DNA from: Chitinophagaceae bacterium
GTDB taxonomy: Bacteria > Bacteroidota > Bacteroidia > Chitinophagales > Chitinophagaceae
DNA: 64,000 bases
Assembly: GCA_019745155.1 (NCBI GenBank)
Contig: JAIETM010000017.1
Location: 1-64,000 of the forward strand
Direction: 5' to 3'
Made by a program: the position numbers and the translations under genes. This document shows, one piece after another, positions 1-9,907 of this stretch (position 1 is the stretch's first letter; each line of letters starts with the position of its first letter). The notes under the pieces were generated by a model. That model did not search any database. It worked only from the letters and a program-made list of their open reading frames with translations, and was not told the DNA's origin.

Positions 1-30
1 CTGCTGAACGAAATGATCTCCTTTACTTGA
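1..30 (+). CDS. Possible 3' end of an upstream gene (partial)
   Basis: The first 30 bases read as nine sense codons (LLNEMISFT) followed by TGA at 28-30. This could be the tail of a gene entering from the left edge. Nothing more can be said from so few codons, and chance is a real alternative. Confidence 0.25.
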   Translation: MLNEMISFT

Positions 31-134
31 GCGGAAAAATTATTATCCATTGGGTAATTTGGATTTATACAATGATAACGAATATTTTTGAGGAAACTTG
101 CTCCTCTATTTATACACATCTGTTAATGAATATT

Positions 135-536
135 ATGCGTGTCAAAATTGATACCAAAGAGAAATTCACGGTGATTCATCCCGAAGAAACGGGGCTGACT
201 GGCAGCCTGACTGCCAATTTAGCCGAGACCTGCAAAGGTATCTTGACACAGCCTGTAAAAAACGTGGTATTGAATCTGGAATCTGTGCTTAGAATTGATG
301 AAGATGCAGCTACCGCTTTGGCTGAATTACAACAGCATTTTTATGAACAAAATGCCTCCTTTGTTGTTTGCAGCCTAAGGCCCGAAGTGGAAGCCACTTT
401 TGATGCCACGGAGTTATCGGAGTATATGAATATCACTCCTACTGAAAGTGAAGCATGGGATATTGTGCAGATGGAAGAAATTGAACGCGAACTATTGGAT
501 AGTGATGATATGGAATTTGATAAGCAGCCTGAATGA
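135..536 (+). CDS. STAS-like / anti-sigma-antagonist-like protein
   Basis: Small soluble acidic protein of about 133 residues. The alternating pattern, with a segment VKNVVLNLESVLRIDEDAA and a following helix and strand (SFVVCSL), resembles the STAS fold of anti-sigma factor antagonists and related phosphoryl-binding regulators. The usual phosphorylated Ser/Thr after the conserved Asp is not obvious (ID-EDAA), so phospho-switching is doubtful. I chose the ATG at 135 (MRVKI) because the sequence before it does not look like the domain; the ATG at 126 is possible. The end overlaps the start of the J-domain gene by ATGA, which implies translational coupling. The fold is my inference from pattern. 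Confidence 0.6.
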   Translation: MRVKIDTKEKFTVIHPEETGLTGSLTANLAETCKGILTQPVKNVVLNLESVLRIDEDAATALAELQQHFYEQNASFVVCSLRPEVEATFDATELSEYMNITPTESEAWDIVQMEEIERELLDSDDMEFDKQPE

Positions 537-1171
537 ATCTGAACGAAGATTACTATCGCTTACTACAAATACATCCTGCAGCTACGCAACAGGAAATTAG
601 AAAAGCTTATAGAAAACTAGCCCATCAGTATCACCCTGATAAAGCAGTTGCCACTGCTGCACCAGAAGCATTTGCCTTATTACAAAAAGCATATGCCACA
701 TTGAGCAATAGCAATAGCAGGAAAAACTATGACCTTGTTTATTTCAGCAAGCGTATCAATCAGGCAGCTGCAGCTGAAATTACTGATCCAAGGAAACTGA
801 TACAGTTGATCATTAATCTGCGCAATCGTATACAAACACAAGATGCGTCTATGATCAATAGTGGTGCAGTGCACGCAGAATTAATGCTGATACTTGCTGA
901 ACAACATTTGTTATTGCTTGGTGAAACTAACGCCCATTTCAAACAACAATTCCTCAACGAAGTGCAAGCCTGCTTAAGGGCTTTGGCCTATCCACAATCA
1001 GCAGATATATTACAACACCTAAAGCAGCACTGCAGTGAAGACGTAACACCTCTACTCACAAAAATGGGAAGGGAATTATTATGGGCCATGCGCATTCGTA
1101 AGTACCAATTCATATTTGCTGTACTTCTAGCATTAACGCTTTGCGTTATTATGTATCAATTGAATCAATAA
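533..1171 (+). CDS. J-domain protein with C-terminal membrane anchor
   Basis: 212 residues. Residues 5-67 form a J domain (DYYRLLQIHP, then the HPD tripeptide in YHPDKA at about 34-36, then AYATLSNSNSRKNYD). J domains stimulate the ATPase of DnaK-type Hsp70. There is no Gly/Phe region, zinc finger or substrate-binding domain, so this is a type III J protein and not DnaJ itself. The middle is helical and the last 22 residues (starting QFIFAVLLALTLCVIMY) form one membrane segment, so the J domain would face the cytoplasm as a tail-anchored recruiter. Coupled by a 4-base overlap to the STAS-like gene. Followed by a shared terminator. Confidence 0.85.
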   Translation: MNLNEDYYRLLQIHPAATQQEIRKAYRKLAHQYHPDKAVATAAPEAFALLQKAYATLSNSNSRKNYDLVYFSKRINQAAAAEITDPRKLIQLIINLRNRIQTQDASMINSGAVHAELMLILAEQHLLLLGETNAHFKQQFLNEVQACLRALAYPQSADILQHLKQHCSEDVTPLLTKMGRELLWAMRIRKYQFIFAVLLALTLCVIMYQLNQ

Positions 1172-1200
1172 AAAAGTCCCGACAATTAGCCGGGACTTTT
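1172..1200. terminator. Bidirectional intrinsic terminator
   Basis: A perfect 10-bp stem, AAAAGTCCCG (1172-1181) with CGGGACTTTT (1191-1200), around a 9-base loop. The A and T tails let it serve both the J-domain gene (+) and the converging DUF4397 gene (-). Confidence 0.85.
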
Positions 1201-1218
1201 CATTAACAGATTGAATGA

Positions 1219-1950
1219 TTAATAGCTGGTAAAAGCACTCAATGTTCTTGCATTCGTTCCAGTAGTTGTTGCATATGCGCCTCTGAATACTACCGTGACA
1301 AAACGCTGTCTTCTTGCAGTAAGACCATTTAACTGTGTAAGATTGGTGGTAGTACCTGTTGCTCTAACAAACAATGTATCAGTTACACCCCCTGTTGGAA
1401 CAGATTCATACACAATAAATGGGGTTGCAGTATTTGTTGCAATATTTGAAAACAAATTTGCTCTACGCTTAGAAGAATAGATATCTACATTAGCTGTTGG
1501 ACTAGCAATCAAGTTAACAAAGCGGATTCTAGCTGTGGTATCAGTAATAGTAGAAAATTGATCCTCGGTTAGAAGATGTGTAACTGTTGGTGCAATACCA
1601 TAGGTAAATACACTGTAATACTTACCTGCAACAAAATTCTGTGTAAAATTAATGGCAGTTTGAGTTGTTGTAGGCAGGGTATCTTTTATCGTAATAGCCC
1701 TTGATCCTGCATCTACTGAGAATTGTAACTCTGTAGAAGGAAAGAAACCACCATAAGCAAGGGCTGCACCTGTAACGGCTTTATTGTCGACGTAAACATA
1801 GTTACGAGAAGTACCAGGTGCTGCATTCATTACACGAATAAATGCTTTACCAGATAAATCTCTTTGGTCTGTGGTAATTGACTGGAACTGCTTTTCGCAG
1901 GCCGTCAAAATAGTACCAGCAGATAGTAGTATAAAAAGTAATTTTTTCAT
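1219..1950 (-). CDS. DUF4397-domain lipoprotein of the Sus-like operon
   Basis: 243 residues with a lipoprotein signal peptide (lipobox Cys about residue 18 in ILTACEK). The mature part shows DUF4397 features: IRVMNAAPG near the N-terminus, IRFVNLIASP at the second repeat, and many short beta-rich segments, which suggests two Ig-like modules. DUF4397 proteins are surface or cell-envelope proteins of uncertain function. It is third in line behind the SusC- and SusD-like genes with only a 25-base gap, so it is probably an accessory surface lipoprotein of the same uptake system. The substrate cannot be read from the sequence. Confidence 0.85.
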   Translation of the reverse strand: MKKLLFILLSAGTILTACEKQFQSITTDQRDLSGKAFIRVMNAAPGTSRNYVYVDNKAVTGAALAYGGFFPSTELQFSVDAGSRAITIKDTLPTTTQTAINFTQNFVAGKYYSVFTYGIAPTVTHLLTEDQFSTITDTTARIRFVNLIASPTANVDIYSSKRRANLFSNIATNTATPFIVYESVPTGGVTDTLFVRATGTTTNLTQLNGLTARRQRFVTVVFRGAYATTTGTNARTLSAFTSY

Positions 1951-1975
1951 GCTCAGTTCAGTTTTGAGTTGTCAA

Positions 1976-3631
1976 TTATTTGATAGAGAACCAACATTCT
2001 TTTACATGATAGTCGTTCTTATCAGCGCCAATACGTTTGATTTCATTCAGGTTCCATACGTATTCTGCATTAAAACGAGGACGATATCTATATACAACAG
2101 ACCTGCCAGTATTATCCTCAAAGAGGTCTGTACCTGTAGGTACTGCAAAACCTCTAAATACTTGGTCACCTGTTTGTGGGTCTACATCAGTATAATGATA
2201 TCTTCTCATATCAACCCATGTTTCCAAAGCACCGAAGCCATACTGCGCAATATACTTCTGCAACATAATCTTGGTTCTGGTTAATCCAGCAGCGTTTGGC
2301 ATAACATTGGGTTGTGCCAGATAAGCATCCCTTACAGCCGTTGTAATTTCCTTACCCGCTGGAATAGCCTTATTGTATACTGAAGTAAGCAAACCAAAAT
2401 TCAGCTCAATACCTCTTCTGTAAGCAGCCAAAGCTGTAGTCCTATCACCTTTAATCAAAGCTGCTTCTGCCTTCATGAACTGAACTTCGCTAGCAGTAAT
2501 TACAGGAATGGGTGAATCATTACGGAAAATGAAGCGACAGTTAGCATCATTGGCTGGAGCTGCATTGTTAATAGCTGTTGTTTGCGCAACACCCCAAAAA
2601 CTTTCTGGACGATCATTTGCTGCAAGTGCGGACTGGCCACGATTTCTATCAACACCACGAATAGTACCGTTGGCATTACCTCTCAAAATATACCATGCCC
2701 TTGGATCCTCTACACCGGAAAATTCAGGATTGGTTCCATTCAATAGGTTTGCAATATAAGAGCCTTGTCTGATAGCAGTAGGCGATGCAGTAGTAGCACC
2801 AGCAAGGTTACCTCTCAACGGACCAAGGAAATTTGCAGTAGCATTTATACCGCTATTGGCGTACTTTACAAGTCCATCTTCTTCATTTGTCTGCATTGCC
2901 AAATCGCAATACTTAATCACAGAATCTGGCTTGTAATCCGCCTTATTGGTAAGATGGTTATAGCTTCTAGCTAAGATTGCATAAACGAACTTCTTCCATT
3001 TATTAACATCGCCATTATAAAAATAGGCATCACCTTTTGCAAAATTAGCCTGACTAACACCATCACCAGTCTTATTCAAGTGATCCAAAGCTTCGAAGCA
3101 TAATTTTCTTACACCATCATATACTACCGGTTGCTCATCGAACTGAAAGGTAATCTGATTGGTATTAAAAGCTTCTTTAAAGATCACTTCACCATAATAG
3201 TCTGTAAGCTGCAACCAGCTATGAGCTAAGATAGCTTTACCAGCGCCGGCATAATCCCACTTCTTCTCTTCTTCTGCCCACTGTATCATACGCATACAGT
3301 TCTGACCAATATCATAGTAATGTGAACGCCAAGTTGATTGCGCTACATCGGCTGCACTCAAAATATGTCCAAAACGATCGAAGGGACTCAGTGTGTTTAC
3401 AAAATGCCAGTAACCTACGTACTGACCTACATAACGTGCATCGTTGATTGGACCATGTCCTGCCCAATTACCTGCCATAGCAGAAACTAGGTTAGGCATC
3501 AATGATTCTACAGGCACGCGGACATCTGCATTTGGATTTCGATATGCTTCATCAATCAATTTTTTACAAGATGTTGCGGATAACACAACAGCTGAAAGCA
3601 AGATGACTGATTTGATAAAATGTTTTTTCAT
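1976..3631 (-). CDS. SusD/RagB-like substrate-binding lipoprotein
   Basis: 551 residues with a lipoprotein signal peptide (lipobox Cys22 in SATSCKK). SusD-like proteins are surface lipoproteins that sit as a lid on a SusC-type barrel and capture glycans or peptides. The helical N-terminal half carries the usual SusD-type pattern (AKAILAHSWLQLTDYYGEV, then FNTNQITFQFDEQ and LCFEALDHLN), and the late EVQFMKAEAALIKGD segment matches the conserved C-terminal RagB/SusD helix. It starts 15 bases after the SusC-like gene, in the same operon. The pattern resembles the SusD-like subgroup often paired with peptide or unknown-substrate barrels, so a glycan substrate should not be assumed. Confidence 0.93.
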   Translation of the reverse strand: MKKHFIKSVILLSAVVLSATSCKKLIDEAYRNPNADVRVPVESLMPNLVSAMAGNWAGHGPINDARYVGQYVGYWHFVNTLSPFDRFGHILSAADVAQSTWRSHYYDIGQNCMRMIQWAEEEKKWDYAGAGKAILAHSWLQLTDYYGEVIFKEAFNTNQITFQFDEQPVVYDGVRKLCFEALDHLNKTGDGVSQANFAKGDAYFYNGDVNKWKKFVYAILARSYNHLTNKADYKPDSVIKYCDLAMQTNEEDGLVKYANSGINATANFLGPLRGNLAGATTASPTAIRQGSYIANLLNGTNPEFSGVEDPRAWYILRGNANGTIRGVDRNRGQSALAANDRPESFWGVAQTTAINNAAPANDANCRFIFRNDSPIPVITASEVQFMKAEAALIKGDRTTALAAYRRGIELNFGLLTSVYNKAIPAGKEITTAVRDAYLAQPNVMPNAAGLTRTKIMLQKYIAQYGFGALETWVDMRRYHYTDVDPQTGDQVFRGFAVPTGTDLFEDNTGRSVVYRYRPRFNAEYVWNLNEIKRIGADKNDYHVKECWFSIK

Positions 3632-3646
3632 ATAATGCTGTTTGTA

Positions 3647-6600
3647 TTATTTAAAAGTTGCTCTGAAACCTATGTTAATACTAACCGGTGTTGGAATATT
3701 ACCGTAATCGAAACCGGCAGCACCCACACCTCTTGTACCTGCAGTGTTACCGTTTACAGCTGGATCAGCACCAGTATAGTTGGTAATCAAAATCAGGTCG
3801 TTAGCAGTAATAAATGCAGAGAGTGATTTAATCCAGCTCAGTTCACGCAGTTCACGTGGACTAAATGTATAGCTGAGTGTGATATCACGTAATCTTGCCC
3901 AGTTGATTCCTTTTTCAATAAAAGCTTCTTCTGGCATACGCGCAGTATAATAACCTTGGTTGTAGTATGGATTTACTACGATCGTGTTGCGAGTTGGGTT
4001 AGCAGTGTTCTGTAAACCATCATTTAAAACACCATCCACAATACGTGGAACCATACGATCATCCTGATTTCTGCTTCTTCCAATAAGATGCAAGAAGCGG
4101 CTAGTACCATTGTAGATATCACCACCTACACGGAAATCCCATAAGAAATTCAAACGCCAGTTTTTGTAACTGAAATTATTTACCCAACCAAGTGTAAAGG
4201 TTGGATTTCTATCACCTCTAACTACGAAGTTGGTAGAGGGATCAATCACAGGCAAACCATTCAGCGGGTCAATCAAAATCTGACCAGCAGCATTTCTGGT
4301 ATAACCTACAGCTGTGATACTTGTAGTTGGACCACCAACCACTAAACCGCCACGTGCATTACCATATAACCAAGTATCAGAAATGTAAAACTCTGGTACG
4401 TTACTAGGCAAACCTGTTACCTTATTCCACATTCTATTGAAGTTGAAACGAGTATTCCAACGGAATTTCTTGGTTTGAACAGGTGTTGCGTCAATCGCTA
4501 CTTCTACACCCTCATTTTGTGTAGAACCAACATTCAGTGTATTGAGTACAAAGCCTGTACCATAACTAGCTCGGAAATTCTCAACAATCTGCCTAGTGTT
4601 CTTGGTGTTATAATAAGTTACATCTAGGTTGATTTTATTGTTTAGGAACTTCATCTCTGTACCTAACTCATAGGTGCTTTGTCTTTCCGGCTCCAACTTA
4701 TCGTTAGCATTCGTAAAACCATAAACAAAACCTCCACCACTTCCCGTATTTATATTAAATACAGACTGGTTGGCATAAGGCGCACTTGATCTTGCCGTGT
4801 TAGCCAAAGAACCACGGAGTTTCCAATAGTTCATCACATTACCACTCTTCAGGAAAGGTAGCAGATCTGTCATGATGAAACTCAAACTACCTGCTGGATA
4901 ATTATAGTTTCTGAAGTCTTCAGGGAAGATAGATGAAGTCTCAAATCTGTGCGTATAAGTCAGGAAGATCATGTTCTTATAGTTCACAGAAAACTCTCCA
5001 AAATAAGCCAGCTGTCTGTTAATAGAGTAGTTGGGCAAACCTTTGCGTGCATTATTCAAACGAACGCGTGTATTGGCACGTGTATTTGAACTATCCTTAC
5101 TTGTTGAATCCAAGAGGTTGGTACCTACAATGGCATAATGTTGTGTTTCCAAGTTCTGCCACATATTACCCAGCATTACACGACCATTAAAATTGCCTAG
5201 CTTCTTAGTGGCCGTTGCTGTGATAGTATGGTTATAACCATAATAGTTTCTGTAATAGTTATCCAGTTGTCCACCCTGACCGGCAGTTACCAAACTAGAA
5301 GTTGGGTGACGGAAAGTGTAACCAGTTTGTCTGTATGTATCATAACCAAATCTACCAGTTACCAATAACCATGGGAACAAGTTTACGTTTACACCTAAAG
5401 TAGAAACCCAACGCTCAAGATTGTCGCGGCTTCTATTGAAATTAACGTTGAAGAATGGATTATCGATCTCTGTATTAGGGTTACTACCGAATAAAAGGTT
5501 TTTATTTCCACTTGCATCGAGGTAGTCCGATATGTCATCAGTAGGAGGCCATTGTAATAGTGTGAGCATATATCCACCTGCACCACGCAATGGCTTATCA
5601 TTGGCAGAATTGGTATATGCAATTGATGGTGTAATCTCAATCTTCTTACCAATCTTAGTGGTATTAGACAAACGGAAATTGTATCGCTTCAATCTGTTAT
5701 TGGGAACAACGGATGTTTGATCAAAATAAGTACCCGAAAAACGGAAACTGTAGTTCTTTCTACCGAAATCCATACCTACGTTATGCGTTTGTGCGATACC
5801 CATTTGAAAGAAGCGATCGATATTGTCAAACATCCTTGTGCCTTGAGCATATTCAGGACCAAAATAGCTGAAGCTATTTTCAGGCACCCCGTTAGTACCA
5901 CTAGAAAATTTATTTGAATACTCTGGGAAACGAGTCATGCTAGTGAAACGAAAACTATTGTCATAAGCGACATTCAACTTACCAGTTGCTTTTGCCTTTC
6001 TGGTGGTAATTACAATAGCGCCGGAACTAGCCTGAGAACCATATAATGCGGTAGCTTCTGGTCCCTTTAGTACTGTAATAGATTCAATATCATTAGGGTT
6101 TAAATCCGCAATACGGTTTGTATAATCATTATCTCTGTTAGGTCTGTCTGAAGCTAATCCGGTAGAAGCACCGCCCCCACTCTCGTTAACTGTTTGGTTG
6201 TCTAAGATGATACCATCTACAACAAAAAGTGGTGAGTTATCTAAGGCCATAGAGTTAAATCCTCTTAAAACAATCTGAGAAGAAGCACCGGCTACACCAC
6301 TGGTTGGCGTAATAGTTGCACCAGCAATACGCCCCTGCAAACTGTTTAAGAAGTTTTCACGCTGTGTTTCCTGCACTTCATTGCCAGAAAGTTTTTGTGT
6401 AGAATAACCCAATTCCCTAGGCTTTCTTTTCTGATCCATTGCAACCACAACTACATCATCCAATTCAGAAGCTTCGCTTTTCATCTTAACATTATAATTA
6501 GCTCCTTCACGAACAGTGACACGCTGTGCTTCATATCCAACATAGGAAATCTGCAGTACCTGTCCATTACTGGCTTTAATGGTGAAGCCTCCTTTGGCAT

Positions 6601-6772
6601 CAGTCTTCACTGCAGTTGGCTTTCCAGCAACTCTTACTGTTACGCCTTCTAATGGCTCTCCTTTTTCAAGATCGCGCACAGATCCAGTGATAACCACTTC
6701 CTGTGCATTGGCTTGTAGTGCAAACAAGAATAGTAAAGGCACTACCCTCATCAAGCTGACTAGTTTTCTCAT
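3647..6772 (-). CDS. SusC/RagA-family TonB-dependent outer-membrane transporter
   Basis: 1041 residues from the ATG at 6772 (MRKLVSL). An in-frame extension reaches 6850, but the shorter start places a clean signal peptide ending in ANAQ at the N-terminus. After it comes a carboxypeptidase-regulatory-like domain (VVITGSVRDLEKGEPLEGVTV, about residues 25-105), then the plug domain (LRGFNS and PLFVVDGI, with SITVLKGPEATALYG), then a large beta-barrel ending in an aromatic-rich strand finishing in TFK. It imports a ligand captured by the SusD partner, powered by TonB. First gene of the SusC-SusD-DUF4397 operon. No clear TAnnTTTG promoter box was found in the 244 bases upstream. Confidence 0.95.
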   Translation of the reverse strand: MRKLVSLMRVVPLLFLFALQANAQEVVITGSVRDLEKGEPLEGVTVRVAGKPTAVKTDAKGGFTIKASNGQVLQISYVGYEAQRVTVREGANYNVKMKSEASELDDVVVVAMDQKRKPRELGYSTQKLSGNEVQETQRENFLNSLQGRIAGATITPTSGVAGASSQIVLRGFNSMALDNSPLFVVDGIILDNQTVNESGGGASTGLASDRPNRDNDYTNRIADLNPNDIESITVLKGPEATALYGSQASSGAIVITTRKAKATGKLNVAYDNSFRFTSMTRFPEYSNKFSSGTNGVPENSFSYFGPEYAQGTRMFDNIDRFFQMGIAQTHNVGMDFGRKNYSFRFSGTYFDQTSVVPNNRLKRYNFRLSNTTKIGKKIEITPSIAYTNSANDKPLRGAGGYMLTLLQWPPTDDISDYLDASGNKNLLFGSNPNTEIDNPFFNVNFNRSRDNLERWVSTLGVNVNLFPWLLVTGRFGYDTYRQTGYTFRHPTSSLVTAGQGGQLDNYYRNYYGYNHTITATATKKLGNFNGRVMLGNMWQNLETQHYAIVGTNLLDSTSKDSSNTRANTRVRLNNARKGLPNYSINRQLAYFGEFSVNYKNMIFLTYTHRFETSSIFPEDFRNYNYPAGSLSFIMTDLLPFLKSGNVMNYWKLRGSLANTARSSAPYANQSVFNINTGSGGGFVYGFTNANDKLEPERQSTYELGTEMKFLNNKINLDVTYYNTKNTRQIVENFRASYGTGFVLNTLNVGSTQNEGVEVAIDATPVQTKKFRWNTRFNFNRMWNKVTGLPSNVPEFYISDTWLYGNARGGLVVGGPTTSITAVGYTRNAAGQILIDPLNGLPVIDPSTNFVVRGDRNPTFTLGWVNNFSYKNWRLNFLWDFRVGGDIYNGTSRFLHLIGRSRNQDDRMVPRIVDGVLNDGLQNTANPTRNTIVVNPYYNQGYYTARMPEEAFIEKGINWARLRDITLSYTFSPRELRELSWIKSLSAFITANDLILITNYTGADPAVNGNTAGTRGVGAAGFDYGNIPTPVSINIGFRATFK

Positions 6773-7016
6773 AAATGGGGTTTTGGTTCTTGGTCTAAAA
6801 CAGTTAATATTTCTTGGACAATTTTTTTCGACAAAATCATGCATGATCAAGCTAGTTTTTTACGCACAAAACGGCAAATCATGGATGAATGGTTTTTGAA
6901 GGCATTGAATTCCGGCAAGAATCTGTTAACAATCTGTTACATAGATACAAAAAAAATGCATAAACCCGAATAGCATTCCTGCAAAAAAGCATCTACTGTG
7001 TACAACTTAACCAGTT

Positions 7017-7763
7017 TTACAGAAGCAGCATTCCTGCATTTCGATAGGCGGCTAAAAGGGGATCCGATGGGGCAAGCTCGGTGATCAGCATATCAATTTG
7101 ATCCGGTGCACATACCTGTAAGCGCTGCACACTATTCAGCTTTTCAGCAATAGAAACCGATACTGTTTTCTGGGCACAGGCCATCATGGCGCGTTTTACC
7201 TCTACAACTTCCCAATCAGAGTCCGTGATGCCCGACTCGGCATGGATGGCATTGGTACCCATAATACACAGATCAGCCTTCATCTGGTTAAGCTTGGCCA
7301 CCACTTCCGCACCAACACTCATCTGAGCAGCTTTATTGAGGCGATTACCCAAAAAGATGACTTCACAGTTCGGATGCTCCAATAATTCCAAAGCAATGGG
7401 TATGCTTACCGTTACGAAAATGGCATTCAATTCGGGCGGCAACATTTTAATTAACTCACGAATGGTTGTTCCACCAGTTAAAACTACCAGCATACCATCT
7501 TTAATGAGACTCAATGCTTTCTGTGCAATCTCCCGCTTCTCGCGCAAAGCATAAATATTGCTGTTTTCAATCGTAAAGTGGAATGATTTGGACAATGCTC
7601 CACCATGGACCTTAATCAGCTTATCTTCTTCAGCCAATTCTTGCAAATCGCGTCGAACAGTATCTTCTGAAACATTGAGTTGGATGCAGAGATCAGACGA
7701 CAATACCTTATTATGGATATTGATCTGCTGCATAATGAATGCATGACGTTCTTTTTTCAGCAT
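7017..7763 (-). CDS. DeoR-family transcriptional regulator
   Basis: 248 residues, the usual DeoR length. The N-terminal helix-turn-helix (about residues 20-55) has the family pattern LSSDLCIQLNVSEDTVRRDLQEL followed by IKVHGGA. The C-terminal part is the DeoR sensor domain that usually binds a phosphorylated sugar (LTGGTTIRELIKML, then GTNAIHAESGITDSDWEVVEVK). It lies 244 bases upstream of the SusC-like gene on the same strand, so regulation of the uptake operon is plausible but unproven; read-through is also possible. Confidence 0.92.
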   Translation of the reverse strand: MLKKERHAFIMQQINIHNKVLSSDLCIQLNVSEDTVRRDLQELAEEDKLIKVHGGALSKSFHFTIENSNIYALREKREIAQKALSLIKDGMLVVLTGGTTIRELIKMLPPELNAIFVTVSIPIALELLEHPNCEVIFLGNRLNKAAQMSVGAEVVAKLNQMKADLCIMGTNAIHAESGITDSDWEVVEVKRAMMACAQKTVSVSIAEKLNSVQRLQVCAPDQIDMLITELAPSDPLLAAYRNAGMLLL

Positions 7764-7934
7764 ATGGCAATTTTCGATGCCTAAAGTACCGATTTCCTCC
7801 GGATTATGCGTTTTTTTGCAGGTATAAGAAATAAACAGGTCATCAGCGCCAGTTCACCGCAGAAAAGAGCATGCGAATCACAGCTAAATGATAACCAGAA
7901 AGCCACCTGAATTGGTTATTCTTGCAGACAGATT

Positions 7935-9863
7935 ATGATTTCTCCGCAGACCATACAACAGATCACCAGCAGGATAGACATTATTGACATTATCGGGGAA
8001 TTTGTAAAGCTCAAGAAAAGGGGTGCCAACTACCTGGGCGTCTGCCCCTTCCACAACGAAAAAACACCTTCTTTTACCGTATCACCCTCCAAGGAAATCT
8101 ACAAATGCTTTGGTTGTGGTAAAAGCGGCAATTCCATCAGCTTCCTGATGGAACACGAGAAATACAGCTATGTGGAAGCGCTACGCTGGCTGGCCAATCG
8201 ATATAATGTTGAGATTGAAGAAACAGAACGTTCTCCCGAACAGCTTGTTATCGCTCAAACCACTGATAGCCTTTATGCCATCAACCATTTTGCACAACGC
8301 TTTTTCACCGAGCAATTACATAGTGAAGAAGGTAAAGCGAATGCACTAAGCTATTTACAAGAGCGTGGTTTTACTGCAGCTACCATTGAAAAGTTTCAAT
8401 TAGGCTATAACCCTCAGGCAAGAAACACCTTTGCACAAACAGCTATTCTGCAACAATTCAATCAAGAGGTTTTGCTGAAATCTGGCTTGGTAGTTAATCG
8501 CAATGACGAACTAGCAGATAATTACCGGGGACGTATCATCTTCCCTGTGCATAATAACACAGGCAAAGTCATTGGTTTTGGCGCCCGCGTAATCGGGAAA
8601 GCTGATAAAGCACCGAAGTATATCAATACACCGGAGAATGAACTCTATATAAAGAGTCGTATTCTCTACGGCCTTTATCAGGCAAGAATGCAAATGGATA
8701 AAGCCGATGAATGCTTGCTTGTAGAAGGCTATACCGATGTGATCAGCTTACATCAGGCTGGTATTGAAAACGTGGTTGCCAGTGGCGGTACTTCATTAAC
8801 AACAGATCAGATCAGGCTTGTTAAGAAATATACCAATAACCTCACCATTATTTACGATGGCGACAGTGCCGGAGTGAAGGCAGCGTTGCGCGGATTGGAT
8901 ATGGCTTTGGAAGAAGGTTTGAATGTTCGATTGGTATTGATTCCTGATAATGAAGATCCTGATAGCTACGTGAACAAAGTGGGCATGAAAGCCTTCAATG
9001 AATTTGTAGCTACCAACAAAAAAGATTTTATTCTCTTCCAGCTGGAAGTGATGCTGCGCGAAGCTGGTACTGATGTAACGCGTAAAAGTCAGGTAGTGAA
9101 TCAGATTGCTGAAACACTTAGTAAAATCAGCAAGGCAGAAGACTTTACACGCCAACAAGACTATATTAAACAATGCGCTTCTCTCCTACGCATTGATGAA
9201 ACTGGTCTCACCAATCTGGTGAATAAATACAAGCGCGACAAGATCAGTCGTGAAGAAAAAAAACTACCCTTCGATGAAGCTGAAACCATTCGCCAGAACA
9301 GCCAGCAACCAGAAGATGTACTTGATCAGGATGTTGCAGCACTGCTGAATAAAGATGCTGCGATTGAAAGAAACGTATTGCGGGTTTTATTAGAATATGG
9401 TTTGCGCACCAATGATGCGGGTAAGCCCATGGCTGAATATGTGTTTGAAGAGCTAGAACAATTTCATTTTGATGTACCCGAATTTGAACAACTATATCAG
9501 CAATATAAAACCCAGTACGAAGCAGGATTAGAACCCTCTGCCAAAACTTGGTTATATCATCCGGATGAGCAGATCAGACAAATCGTGGTTAATATTACCA
9601 TGACGCCTCATGAGCTCAGTCAGAAATGGGATGAAGTAATGGAGGGTATGAATATTGTGAACCGTGATGTTAGTGCACAGGATGTACAACTCAGCATACA
9701 CTATTTCAAGTTACGCAAGCTGAAAAAAATGCTGGAAGAAAATCAGCGCGATATGGAAACTGCTACAGGCGATGCTTTGATGAGCTTGATCATGATTCAC
9801 AAACAACTCAAAGAGTTTGAACAACAGATCACTTCGCAACTAGGTACCGTTATCCTCAAATAA
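7935..9863 (+). CDS. dnaG: DNA primase DnaG
   Basis: 642 residues. DnaG makes the RNA primers for lagging-strand replication. The N-terminal CHC2 zinc-binding domain has Cys37, His40, Cys58 and Cys61 (CPFHNEKTPSF, YKCFGCGKSG). The catalytic Toprim core has the glutamate motif LLVEGYTDVISL (Glu about 264) and the metal-binding IIYDGDSAG (about 305-313). The C-terminal helicase-interaction region is present and diverged, as in other Bacteroidota. Stands alone on the plus strand and ends at a strong hairpin terminator. Confidence 0.97.
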   Translation: MISPQTIQQITSRIDIIDIIGEFVKLKKRGANYLGVCPFHNEKTPSFTVSPSKEIYKCFGCGKSGNSISFLMEHEKYSYVEALRWLANRYNVEIEETERSPEQLVIAQTTDSLYAINHFAQRFFTEQLHSEEGKANALSYLQERGFTAATIEKFQLGYNPQARNTFAQTAILQQFNQEVLLKSGLVVNRNDELADNYRGRIIFPVHNNTGKVIGFGARVIGKADKAPKYINTPENELYIKSRILYGLYQARMQMDKADECLLVEGYTDVISLHQAGIENVVASGGTSLTTDQIRLVKKYTNNLTIIYDGDSAGVKAALRGLDMALEEGLNVRLVLIPDNEDPDSYVNKVGMKAFNEFVATNKKDFILFQLEVMLREAGTDVTRKSQVVNQIAETLSKISKAEDFTRQQDYIKQCASLLRIDETGLTNLVNKYKRDKISREEKKLPFDEAETIRQNSQQPEDVLDQDVAALLNKDAAIERNVLRVLLEYGLRTNDAGKPMAEYVFEELEQFHFDVPEFEQLYQQYKTQYEAGLEPSAKTWLYHPDEQIRQIVVNITMTPHELSQKWDEVMEGMNIVNRDVSAQDVQLSIHYFKLRKLKKMLEENQRDMETATGDALMSLIMIHKQLKEFEQQITSQLGTVILK

Positions 9864-9891
9864 AAAATGCTGTCATCACTGACAGCATTTT
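9864..9891. terminator. Bidirectional terminator between dnaG and the YdeI-like gene
   Basis: An 11-bp stem AAAATGCTGTC / GACAGCATTTT with a 6-base loop (9875-9880) and T-rich tails on both strands. It lies directly after the dnaG stop codon at the convergent junction. Confidence 0.88.
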
Positions 9892-9907
9892 TTTATCTAG
9901 TTCAATC

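Noticed and set aside
6773-6850. The longer N-terminus of the SusC-like protein
   Set aside because: The shorter start gives a clean signal peptide; the extension would hide it.
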